A stretch of DNA of 62,766 bases from Alphaproteobacteria bacterium. GTDB lineage: Bacteria; Pseudomonadota; Alphaproteobacteria; Sphingomonadales; Emcibacteraceae. Position numbers and translations under genes: made by a program. Below the pieces are notes generated by a model. The model worked only from the letters and a program-made list of their open reading frames with translations, was not told the origin of the DNA and searched no databases. The DNA lies in NCBI GenBank assembly GCA_002401455.1, contig NVTE01000011.1, positions 1 through 62,766 on the forward strand. Direction: 5' to 3'. Shown here piece by piece: positions 55,384 through 62,766 of the stretch. The stretch's first letter is position 1. Every line of letters starts with the position of its first letter.

Positions 55384-56352
55384 GTGGCACGACGCGTAAA
55401 ACCAAAATTTATTCCAAATCCTGAGCAAATGGCCTTGATGCCGGATATTTCAGGCAATGAGGTCAATGGCCTGGGGGAAACCGAAGTTCGCCGTTCTTCC
55501 CCGATTTATTGGCAAAGCCCTGAATTGACCCCCTTTGGCCCCCTGATGTCCTGGTTTTATAATCAGGTTCCCGATGATGACCGCATGAAGGCCGTACAGA
55601 ATGACCGGGCGAAGACCCTTGCCATCGAAATCCCCCCCGTATCACCGATAAAACAGCAGAAAACACCTGAGGAATGGACCGACCTGGTCAAAGAGGTGGG
55701 ACTGCAGAATGGGGCAAGTATTATCGGCATTGCCAGCCTGCGACCGGAATGGGTTATAGAGACTTATCAGGTGCCCCATAAAACTGTTATTATGGTCGCC
55801 GTGGCCATGGATTTCGAGGAATTGAAAACAGCGCCCGAGATTCCCGCAGCCGTCGAGGTGATCCGGCAGTATGACCGGGGACACAGGGTTTCAAGGGCAC
55901 TAGCCACATGGATTCATCAACAGGGCTGGCCGGCAATCTCTTATGGCGGTTCTGGCAATGTCCCCCTGTTGCTGATCCCCCCTGCCCTGGAATGCGGTTT
56001 TGGCGAATTAGGCAAACATGGATCGCTCATCAACCGGCACTTTGGCTCAACCCTGCGTCTGGCCGCTGTTGTCACGGATTTACCGCTGATCACGGGAGAC
56101 GCGGACGGCTTCGGCGTTGATGACTTTTGCATCAATTGCCGGGCGTGCGAGAATGGCTGCCCGACAGATGCCATTGGCACCGCCAAACAAATGGTCCGCG
56201 GGAAAAATAAATGGTATGTGGATTTTGATAAATGCCTGCCCTTTTTTAACGAAAATATGGGCTGCGCCATTTGCCTGGCGGTCTGTCCGTGGAGCCGCCC
56301 CGGAGTCCCGGAGAACCTGATCCGAAAACTTGCAAAGAAAAGATCCACCTAA
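55384..56352 (+). CDS. Epoxyqueuosine reductase/reductive dehalogenase-like double [4Fe-4S] protein
   Basis: 322 residues from GTG 55384, which has GGAGG upstream. The C-terminal third has two cluster motifs, CINCRACENGCPTDAI and CAICLAVCPWS, arranged as in QueG and reductive dehalogenases, the second being the CxxCxxxCPW type. The middle part (GASIIGIASLRPEWV, RGHRVSRALATWIHQQGW, GFGELGKHGSLINRHFG) matches the cobalamin-binding-domain layout of that superfamily. There is no twin-arginine signal, so it should be cytoplasmic. Lack of the longer QueG C-terminal HEAT repeats makes true QueG unlikely. The substrate is unknown. Confidence 0.82.
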   Translation: MARRVKPKFIPNPEQMALMPDISGNEVNGLGETEVRRSSPIYWQSPELTPFGPLMSWFYNQVPDDDRMKAVQNDRAKTLAIEIPPVSPIKQQKTPEEWTDLVKEVGLQNGASIIGIASLRPEWVIETYQVPHKTVIMVAVAMDFEELKTAPEIPAAVEVIRQYDRGHRVSRALATWIHQQGWPAISYGGSGNVPLLLIPPALECGFGELGKHGSLINRHFGSTLRLAAVVTDLPLITGDADGFGVDDFCINCRACENGCPTDAIGTAKQMVRGKNKWYVDFDKCLPFFNENMGCAICLAVCPWSRPGVPENLIRKLAKKRST

Positions 56353-56366
56353 ATTCAACGGGCCTG

Positions 56367-58181
56367 TTATTGGCCGGTGAACTGAGCCGGGTTCAGGGTC
56401 AGACAGGTATCATCGAGCGAAGAGACCAGGGCAAGTCGGGGATAAACCCCCGGCAACTCATAGCCAAAGAAATACCGGCAGGCCGCCAGTTTACCCTGAT
56501 AAAAATCCTGGTCCCCGGTGCCTTGCTCCAAACCTTTTTGGGCCGCCAGCCCCTGCCTGAGCCACATCCAAGCGACCACAACATGACCGAAGGCATCCAG
56601 GTAAATCGTGGCATTGGCCAGCATCAGGTTGATGTTATCCGTCTTCGCCACCGCTGCTGCCGTTTTTCTCAGAGCCGTGCGTGCTGCCTCAAGATCATCG
56701 GCATAAACGGCGAGCGGTTCCCTCTCCCGGGCCCGGGCAATGGTTTCCTCGATCACCTGCTCTAGGGCATCGAGGGCCGCCCCGCCCTTCATCCGGACCT
56801 TGCGGCCCAGAAGGTCGATGCCATGGATCGCATGGGTGCCTTCATGGATATGATTGAGCCGGTTATCCCGGTAAAAACGCTCCACCGGATAGTCCCGGGT
56901 ATAGCCATAGCCGCCCAGAACCTGAATGGCATGTTTATTGGCCTCCAGGCAATATTCCGCCGGCCAGGACTTGGCAACCGGGGTCAGGATGTCCAGCAGC
57001 AGGCCAAGGCGGGCCTTCTCGACCCCATCAGTCGCAACCGCCTGGGCATCAATCAACCCAGCACAATAGGTCACCAGCGCCAAACCGCCTTCCACATAGG
57101 CTTTCTGGGCCATAAGCAGCCGTTTGACATCGGCATGCTCAATGATCATGACCTGTGGCGACTCTGGGTCTTTTTCATGAGGATGACGGCCCTGAGGCCG
57201 GTTCCGGGCATAGTCCAGGGAATAAAGATAGCCGGCCAGGCCCGACATGACAGCGCCGTAGCCAACCGCGGTGCGGGCTTCATTCATCATATGGAACATA
57301 TAGGATAGCCCCTGGTGGGGCTCCCCGATCAGCCAGCCATAACAGTCCCCCTTCTCGCCGAAATTCAGCAGGCAATTGCTGGTCCCCCGATGACCCATCT
57401 TGTGGTTCAACCCGGCCAGGGCGATATTGTTATCGTCCCCGAGGGAGCCATCGGCATTGACCCGCACCTTGGGTACAATGAACAGAGACAGGCCTTTAAC
57501 CCCCGGCGGACCACCGGGAATACGGGCCAGAACCATATGGATGATATTCTCAGAGATATTGTGATCCCCACCGGAAATCCACATTTTTGTCCCAGTAATC
57601 AGATAGCGTCCCGCCTCATCTGCTCCCTCAGCGCTGTCCACCACCGCCTTTGTCCGGATATCCGACAAGGAGGAGCCGGCCTGGGGTTCGGACAGGCACA
57701 TGGTGCCAAACCAGCGGCCTTCCAGCATCGGCGGCAGGAACAGAGCCTTTTGGACCTCACTGCCATGCGCCGCCAGCATACCGGCATTGGCTTGGGTCAG
57801 GAAGGCGTAGCTGGCAATGCCCGTATTGGCACAGATGAAAATTGCACTTAAGGCGGAACTCACCATGAACGGCATCTGCATACCGCCGTTCTCTTCGTCA
57901 AAAGAAGCCGCAAAAAAACCAGCCTCGCCATAAGCGTCAAGGGCCTCTTTTACCTCGGGGATGATATGGACTTTCCCGTCTTCAAAGGCTGGTTCATTGG
58001 CATCCAGTTTCGCCGCACAGGTGAGAAATTTATCTTCTGCAATAGTCTGGGCGGTATCCAGGACGGCGGAGATCACTTCCCGGTCATAGTCCCCGTACCG
58101 CTCCGTCGCCAGAAGCCGGTCAAGATCAAATACTTCATACAACAGGAAATCAAGATCCCGACGGTTTACAATCATCGACAT
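56367..58181 (-). CDS. Acyl-CoA dehydrogenase, long form with C-terminal extension
   Basis: 604 residues, the size of AidB-neighbour or DmdC-like acyl-CoA dehydrogenases with an extra C-terminal helical domain. FAD and substrate motifs are FGTMCLSEPQAGSSLSDI and KMWISGGDHN. The family pattern QVLGGYGYTRDYPVERFYRDNRLNHIHEGTHAIHG (QxxGGxGYxxxxPxxxxxRD pattern) is visible near residue 420. It oxidises an acyl-CoA at C2-C3, passing electrons to ETF. The chain length of its substrate cannot be told. It is convergent with the Fe-S protein gene and 18 nt downstream of DUF1499 on the same strand. Confidence 0.94.
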   Translation of the reverse strand: MSMIVNRRDLDFLLYEVFDLDRLLATERYGDYDREVISAVLDTAQTIAEDKFLTCAAKLDANEPAFEDGKVHIIPEVKEALDAYGEAGFFAASFDEENGGMQMPFMVSSALSAIFICANTGIASYAFLTQANAGMLAAHGSEVQKALFLPPMLEGRWFGTMCLSEPQAGSSLSDIRTKAVVDSAEGADEAGRYLITGTKMWISGGDHNISENIIHMVLARIPGGPPGVKGLSLFIVPKVRVNADGSLGDDNNIALAGLNHKMGHRGTSNCLLNFGEKGDCYGWLIGEPHQGLSYMFHMMNEARTAVGYGAVMSGLAGYLYSLDYARNRPQGRHPHEKDPESPQVMIIEHADVKRLLMAQKAYVEGGLALVTYCAGLIDAQAVATDGVEKARLGLLLDILTPVAKSWPAEYCLEANKHAIQVLGGYGYTRDYPVERFYRDNRLNHIHEGTHAIHGIDLLGRKVRMKGGAALDALEQVIEETIARAREREPLAVYADDLEAARTALRKTAAAVAKTDNINLMLANATIYLDAFGHVVVAWMWLRQGLAAQKGLEQGTGDQDFYQGKLAACRYFFGYELPGVYPRLALVSSLDDTCLTLNPAQFTGQ

Positions 58182-58199
58182 AATACTTCAATCCCTAGG

Positions 58200-58952
58200 T
58201 TAAGATGGTGATCCGTAGGCAAAGCGAAAGGCTCGGATTCTTTTGGCATTGGCGCCCAGATCACTGACCCCGACCCGGGACACACTGCGCAGGTCAATGC
58301 GGCTGCCGGTTTCGGTGGCCACGATGGTCAGGACAATATCGTCGGCAAAGGCAAACCAGAAGGTGTGGTCCGTGGCTTCAAAGCGAAGGCCAGATGCCTC
58401 GACCCCGGTAACGGCCCAGCCCAGGTTTCCCGCGACCTCAATGGCTTTGGCAAAGGCCTTCTCTGGCTTCTCTGACACCATGATCGGCATAATATCAGGA
58501 TAGGCCTGCTTTTGCTGAGCCGCCAGTTCCTCACCGCCATAAACAAGGCTGTTGGCATCGGCACCGCGCTTGCCGACCAGCGCCACGAACTGCGGCGGAT
58601 TGACCGTGTCGGTGGTGATGTCATGGATCGGGGGAACACCGCCCCCGCCAGACAGGCGCAGGTACGCCACGGGGCCAGCCAGCAACAAGCCGATCACCAA
58701 AACCATGACCGCCTTGCCTATGCCGCCGCTTTTTTTACGGGCTGCAATGATAATGATAACAATCACTGCCAATGCCACCAAGGTAAGACCGCCCATAAAG
58801 GCCCCCCTTAAGGTTATGATAAAGCCATCAAGAGGCGTCCAGAGCCCCAGATGAGCCCCTGGCCCGCCGGCCAGCACAGCCAGCAATAACAGCAGGGTCA
58901 GGACCCATAAAATACGGGCTCCGATAAAGATATTTTTTTTGCCTAGAAGCAT
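58200..58952 (-). CDS. DUF1499 membrane protein
   Basis: 250 residues. The first 110 hold about three membrane helices (IFIGARILWVLTLLLLLAVLAG, VALAVIVIIIIAA, VMVLVIGLLLAGPVAYL). The soluble part from about residue 115 is the DUF1499 domain, with HDITTDTVNPPQFVAL, ATDHTFWFAFADD and SRIDLRSVSRVGVSDLGANAKRI. The function of the family is unknown. ATG 58952 follows AAGGAATTCAGG. It may be co-transcribed with the acyl-CoA dehydrogenase. Confidence 0.9.
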   Translation of the reverse strand: MLLGKKNIFIGARILWVLTLLLLLAVLAGGPGAHLGLWTPLDGFIITLRGAFMGGLTLVALAVIVIIIIAARKKSGGIGKAVMVLVIGLLLAGPVAYLRLSGGGGVPPIHDITTDTVNPPQFVALVGKRGADANSLVYGGEELAAQQKQAYPDIMPIMVSEKPEKAFAKAIEVAGNLGWAVTGVEASGLRFEATDHTFWFAFADDIVLTIVATETGSRIDLRSVSRVGVSDLGANAKRIRAFRFAYGSPS

Positions 58953-59036
58953 CCTGAATTCCTTTTATAATTTTTAGTAATGACATAAAACTACCTTGAT
59001 AATACGGATTTTATACCGCGAAACAATATGTCTGTG

Positions 59037-60467
59037 TCACGTTTCCGGGTCATTTTTTGGCGTGAGCCGAAGAATCAGGGACGGCTGGTTGACCAGGACA
59101 TAAATCGCCCCCTCCGGCCCGACGGTGACGCTTCGCATCCGGCCCACGCCCTTTAATAAAACTTCCTCATGCACGACCTTTTCATCCCTGATCACCAGCC
59201 GCCTTAAATCGACGTATTTAAGCGATGTGACCAACAGATCATTTTGCCATTTAGGAAACAGGTCGCCCCGGTAAAAATCAATATCACAGACGGCAATTGA
59301 CGGGGTCCAGTGATGAACCGGCTGTTCCATGCCGGGTTTTGCCGTGAGCGCGGATATGACTGATCCATCATAATCAAGGCCATAGGTTATTTCCGGCCAG
59401 CCAAAATTTTTACCGCGCCGGACATGATTTAGCTCATCCCCACCCATCGGGCCATGTTCCGTTGACCAGACTTGCTGACTTGCCGGATGCACAGCCATGC
59501 CCTGGGGATTACGATGACCATAACTGAAAATAGAAGGAATGGCCCCCGGTTGATTTACAAAAGGATTATCCCTTGGAATACGGCCATCCTTATGAATCCG
59601 GTGAACTTTGCCATTGGGCCGGGATAAATCCTGGGCCTGCTTTTTTGCCCCCCGGTCCCCGACAGAGAAATACAGATATCCCTCCCCGTCAAAGACAATG
59701 CGGGAGCCATAATGATGGCGGGTGGTTGAATAAAACTCCTCTGCCGCTTCAAATAATATTTGCTGATCGACCCAGCTGTTCTCCTTGACCCGCCCCCGAA
59801 TAATCCGGGTCATGGCCCCGGCCCGCTTCTGCCCTTTGGCCTTGGGCCGTTCCTGGCTATAGGATAAATAAACCCAGCCATTATCCCCATATTCAGGATC
59901 AAGAGCCACATCCAGCAGCCCGCCCTGACCGGTAGAAACTATATCATCGGGCAGGCCCGTTATGGTGTCAGGTTGAATTTTGCCCTTTTTCATCAGATAT
60001 AACTTGCCGACCTTATCGGTCACCAGAGCAGTGTCTTTATCCATGAAGGCCAGAGACCAGGGCTCAACCAGGCTGTCATTCAGAACCTCAAGCTTAAGAC
60101 CGTAGAGCTCAGTCTTGATATGTGCGGCAATAATTGGGGCCTTCAGGGTCGACATTTTATCTTGTTCAACAATGAATGTCACAACGGATTTGATGTCATC
60201 ATCGGACAAGATATCTTTCCAGGCCGGCATTTCCAGATTTAGGATACCAAATTTAATATTCATCCCGATCAAATCCGGGTCCTTGCCATAATTCCAGATA
60301 TGATCGCGAAAACTGCTCCCAATACCGCCGTCCAATGTCTCCCCATGGCAGGCTGCACAATGCTCCTGATAGATTTTCCGCCCCCCCTGGGAATCGGCTT
60401 TTACCAAAGAAACAGCTGCCATCAAAATGGCACAACACATCATGGTCAACCGCGCAATAAGATTCAT
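59037..60467 (-). CDS. Cytochrome c fused to PQQ-type aldose/sorbosone dehydrogenase domain
   Basis: About 476 residues. I prefer ATG 60467, which has GGAG six bases upstream, to GTG 60479. A signal (MNLIARLTMMCCAILMAAVSLVKA) is followed by a class-I cytochrome c domain with CAACH near residue 37 and Met in LEMPAWKDIL. Then comes a six-bladed soluble-glucose-dehydrogenase beta-propeller (about 125-470) with GQGGLLDVALDPEYGDNGWVYLSYS (short form GLLDVALDP), SVGDRGAK and STEHGPMGGDELN. It would oxidise an aldose or alcohol in the periplasm and pass electrons through its own heme. Confidence 0.9.
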   Translation of the reverse strand: MNLIARLTMMCCAILMAAVSLVKADSQGGRKIYQEHCAACHGETLDGGIGSSFRDHIWNYGKDPDLIGMNIKFGILNLEMPAWKDILSDDDIKSVVTFIVEQDKMSTLKAPIIAAHIKTELYGLKLEVLNDSLVEPWSLAFMDKDTALVTDKVGKLYLMKKGKIQPDTITGLPDDIVSTGQGGLLDVALDPEYGDNGWVYLSYSQERPKAKGQKRAGAMTRIIRGRVKENSWVDQQILFEAAEEFYSTTRHHYGSRIVFDGEGYLYFSVGDRGAKKQAQDLSRPNGKVHRIHKDGRIPRDNPFVNQPGAIPSIFSYGHRNPQGMAVHPASQQVWSTEHGPMGGDELNHVRRGKNFGWPEITYGLDYDGSVISALTAKPGMEQPVHHWTPSIAVCDIDFYRGDLFPKWQNDLLVTSLKYVDLRRLVIRDEKVVHEEVLLKGVGRMRSVTVGPEGAIYVLVNQPSLILRLTPKNDPET

Positions 60468-60701
60468 TACGTTCTCCACTATATTTATTCAATATCTTAA
60501 TTTTTTCCTACAGTAACAGCCTGTGCCATCGCTGGCAAACATCCTCTATAAATAGGCCTATAGCGGGGGGGGGGCTTGGATATAGACATATGGATATAGG
60601 CCATTAAACTTGGTTGTTTTTTGAAAAAGTATGACACTTTTACAACTCGTATGATAGCATCCCTTTGATTTGTTTTATAGTTTCTGGTTAGTGAGCAGCT
60701 T

Positions 60702-61217
60702 GTGACCCTTAATGACGGAATTCTGATTGATAAATTCTCTATAGATAACTTGCCCAATGATATCCTGAAGGGCATATATCAATATTGGCTGGATATGAAA
60801 GGCGACCGCATCATGCCAAGTCGTGCGGATTTACACCCAGCCGATATTGTCCGTCTTTTGCCCAATATCAGCCTTATTGATGTTGAGCCAAAAACCCACC
60901 GTTACAGGATGAGACTTGTGGGCAGTGAAACCGTCCGGGCAATGGATAAAGACATAACGGGCAAATACCTGGATGAACTGCCAGAGATCGAACGGCATCT
61001 AAAAGAAAGATATGATTGGATCGTCAGGCAAAAACGGCCCTATTATATTTCAGACAAATTACTGTGGTCGAAAAAATCATTTCTAACCTATTATTCTGTT
61101 GGGTTGCCGCTGTCCAATGACGGCCAGAATGTGGACATCATCATGTTTGGGTCCTACTATCACCTGGCTCATGAAGAACAAAAAGAGTTCCCGGCAGCGT
61201 CTTCCGGGACAACATAA
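60702..61217 (+). CDS. PAS-domain protein (PAS_5 type)
   Basis: 171 residues from GTG 60702. The pattern MPSRADLHPADIVRLLPNISL, then RYRMRLVGS and DITGKYLDEL, fits the PAS_5 group that is abundant in alphaproteobacteria, usually as a stand-alone sensory domain. No output domain is attached. The preceding 220 nt have a G10 run (60565-60574), a perfect ATAGGCCTAT palindrome and repeats of GGATATAG. Confidence 0.85.
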   Translation: MTLNDGILIDKFSIDNLPNDILKGIYQYWLDMKGDRIMPSRADLHPADIVRLLPNISLIDVEPKTHRYRMRLVGSETVRAMDKDITGKYLDELPEIERHLKERYDWIVRQKRPYYISDKLLWSKKSFLTYYSVGLPLSNDGQNVDIIMFGSYYHLAHEEQKEFPAASSGTT

Positions 61218-61246
61218 AACTGCCAAGGCCAAAGAATAGTCAGGGG

Positions 61247-61579
61247 TTATCCGGAAATGCTGTCCAGCGATATGATATCTCTGCAATTTTCAACCTGGCC
61301 ATTGCAGCAATCCTTCAGCATGAAGCGCACCAATTCCCCCATATGGTCGAGATTGGCCGCATAGTGAATTTCCCTTTGCTGCCGGGTTGATTTGAGCAGC
61401 CCTGCCCGCTTGAGTATGCCTAAATGCCCCGAAAGCGTTGACGGCACAATATTCAGCAAGCGGGAGATTTCCCCCACGGGCAGGCCCTCAGGCTGCTTGG
61501 TGACCAGCAAGCGAAATATCGCCAGGCGGCTGTCCTGGGCCAGGGCAGAAAAATTTTCTATGGCAAGATTTTGATCCAT
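61247..61579 (-). CDS. arsR: ArsR family metalloregulator
   Basis: 110 residues with the winged HTH of ArsR/SmtB repressors (GEISRLLNIVPSTLSGHLGIL at about 36-56). The usual alpha-3 CxC arsenic site is absent from the helix. Instead a C-terminal cysteine cluster DCCNGQVENC (about 90-99) could bind arsenite, as in the class with C-terminal cysteines. It is divergent from the ACR3 gene and very likely represses it. Confidence 0.92.
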   Translation of the reverse strand: MDQNLAIENFSALAQDSRLAIFRLLVTKQPEGLPVGEISRLLNIVPSTLSGHLGILKRAGLLKSTRQQREIHYAANLDHMGELVRFMLKDCCNGQVENCRDIISLDSISG

Positions 61580-61623
61580 AGATCGATAATAGCCGAATTA
61601 TCAAAATATCCAAGCCATTTATA

Positions 61624-61653
61624 TTGACATTTCGGTATATGCCGTAGTATCAA
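61624..61653 (+). promoter_or_regulatory. Promoter of the arsenite transporter with overlapping dyad
   Basis: TTGACA (61624-61629) is followed 18 bases on by TATCAA (61648). The spacer holds CGGTATATGCCG. An inverted CCGAAT half lies at about 61593, opposite TTTCGG. This layout suits ArsR repression. Confidence 0.45.
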
Positions 61654-61699
61654 ATAATAAATTCAAATCCTTTTTCCTGAACAGTGAGCGGACGCAGAC

Positions 61700-62722
61700 A
61701 TGGGCATTTTTGAACGGTATTTATCCCTTTGGGTTGGACTATGTATTGTGGCGGGCGTGCTCGCCGGCAATCTGGTGCCGGATGTTTTTGTCACGGTCGC
61801 CGGGCTGGAATTCGCCCATGTTAATCTGGTGGTCGCCGCCCTGATCTGGGTGATGATTTACCCGATGATGGTTCAGATCGACTTCTCCGCGATCAAGGAT
61901 GTCGGCAAACGCCCCCGGGGCCTGATCCTGACCCTGTCGGTCAACTGGCTGATCAAGCCCTTCACCATGGCCGCTCTGGGCTGGTTGTTTTTCAAGGTTC
62001 TGTTTGTCGATTTTGTCGATCCCCAGACCGCCAGCGAATATATCGCCGGCATGATCCTGCTCGGCGTGGCACCCTGCACAGCCATGGTCTTTGTCTGGAG
62101 CCAGTTGGTCAAGGGCGATCCCAACTATACCCTGGTTCAGGTCTCGGTCAATGACCTGATCATGGTCGTCGCCTTTGCCCCGATCACCGCCTTCCTGCTC
62201 GGCGTCAGCGATATTATCGTGCCGTGGGAGACCCTGATTTATTCTGTCGTGCTCTATGTCCTGCTGCCGCTGGCCGCCGGTTATATCACCCGCAGGAAGC
62301 TTGACCGCAAGAATGACCATCAGCGCCTGAACCAGTTTGTTAACCGGCTGAAACCCTGGTCCATGGTTGGGCTGTTAGCGACGGTGGTCCTGCTGTTTGG
62401 TTTTCAGGCTGAGACCATTCTCAACCAGCCGCTGGCCATTGTCCTGATCGCCATTCCCCTGTTGATCCAGACTTATGGTATCTTTGGCATCACTTACGGC
62501 GCGGCCAAGGCCCTAAAGCTGCCCCACAACATCGCGGCGCCGGCCAGCCTGATCGGCACGTCCAATTTCTTTGAGCTGGCGGTGGCGGTGGCCATTTCCC
62601 TGTTCGGGCTGCATTCCGGTGCTGCCCTCGCCACCGTTGTCGGGGTTCTGGTCGAGGTACCGGTGATGCTGTCTCTGGTCGCCATCGCCAACCGCACCCG
62701 TCATTGGTTCAGGGTGGAGTAG
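61700..62722 (+). CDS. acr3: ACR3-type arsenite efflux transporter
   Basis: 340 residues, ten hydrophobic segments. The family patterns are [13 protein letters not shown] with the essential Cys in helix 4, [31 protein letters not shown] and a late [20 protein letters not shown]. It exports arsenite using the proton gradient. ATG 61700 has GAGCGGAC before it. It is the divergent partner of arsR. The last 44 bases of the window after it show no further gene start. Confidence 0.95.
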   Translation: MGIFERYLSLWVGLCIVAGVLAGNLVPDVFVTVAGLEFAHVNLVVAALIWVMIYPMMVQIDFSAIKDVGKRPRGLILTLSVNWLIKPFTMAALGWLFFKVLFVDFVDPQTASEYIAGMILLGVAPCTAMVFVWSQLVKGDPNYTLVQVSVNDLIMVVAFAPITAFLLGVSDIIVPWETLIYSVVLYVLLPLAAGYITRRKLDRKNDHQRLNQFVNRLKPWSMVGLLATVVLLFGFQAETILNQPLAIVLIAIPLLIQTYGIFGITYGAAKALKLPHNIAAPASLIGTSNFFELAVAVAISLFGLHSGAALATVVGVLVEVPVMLSLVAIANRTRHWFRVE

Positions 62723-62766
62723 ATAACCCTGCGTATTATGATGAGGCTCCCCATTCCGACCTTTAT

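Overview
The window reads as a chromosomal segment of a marine-type alphaproteobacterium. The evidence is moderate GC, many TonB-dependent receptors, RutR, SorC/DeoR, CrbS/CrbR-like and acyl-CoA dehydrogenase families, and Gram-negative signal peptides. Kordiimonadales/Emcibacterales or a sphingomonad-like lineage is my best guess from gene content only. About 37 protein genes, one tRNA-Asn(GTT) and several decayed genes or insertion sequences are visible.

Layout. 1-4.9 kb: the 3' end of a TonB receptor, then an AraC regulator, a short-chain dehydrogenase, a StyA/IifC-type flavin monooxygenase and its flavin reductase, which looks like an indole/styrene oxidation cluster. 5-7.7 kb: a GcvA-like LysR regulator, tRNA-Asn and an N-terminally damaged TetR gene. 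7.9-19.8 kb: a nucleoside locus on the minus strand: SorC/DeoR regulator, NupC-type transporter, purine nucleoside phosphorylase, MtnA-family sugar-1-phosphate isomerase, split transketolase (two genes), a RuBisCO-like protein, a TonB receptor, a cyclase-family lipoprotein and a periplasmic protein. 20-24.6 kb: a multiheme cytochrome c with TPRs, a gene graveyard (aldehyde dehydrogenase with internal deletion, IS30 and IS3 remnants) and a methyltransferase. 24.6-45 kb: a pyrimidine locus: rutR-upp, pyrimidine nucleoside phosphorylase, two long Oar-like TonB receptors flanking an S1/P1 nuclease, and a seven-gene reductive pyrimidine degradation operon (preT, preA, transaminase, mmsA, beta-ureidopropionase, NCS1 permease, dihydropyrimidinase). 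45-62.7 kb: another TonB receptor, GntP permease plus 3-hydroxybutyrate oligomer hydrolase, a CrbS/CrbR-like two-component pair, a QueG-like Fe-S protein, acyl-CoA dehydrogenase, a DUF1499 protein, a cytochrome-fused sugar dehydrogenase, a PAS protein and ArsR/ACR3.

How it works together. From 9.8 to 45 kb the genes amount to a nucleic-acid scavenging island: nuclease, outer-membrane receptors, nucleoside and base permeases, purine and pyrimidine nucleoside phosphorylases, and base breakdown to acetyl-CoA. The most interesting part is what happens to ribose-1-phosphate. No phosphopentomutase is present; instead the phosphorylase is packed with an MtnA homologue, a RuBisCO-like protein and a transketolase. 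I infer a route ribose-1-P -> ribulose-1-P -> xylulose-5-P/ribulose-5-P -> transketolase, which I do not know as a described pathway.

Regulation is partly readable. A palindrome with core AACATATGTT lies in three gaps of the purine/ribose locus and fits a DeoR/SorC operator. An 18-bp RutR-like dyad (TTTGAC-N6-GTCAAA type) lies upstream of deoA, both Oar-like receptors and preT, so the pyrimidine genes probably form one RutR regulon.
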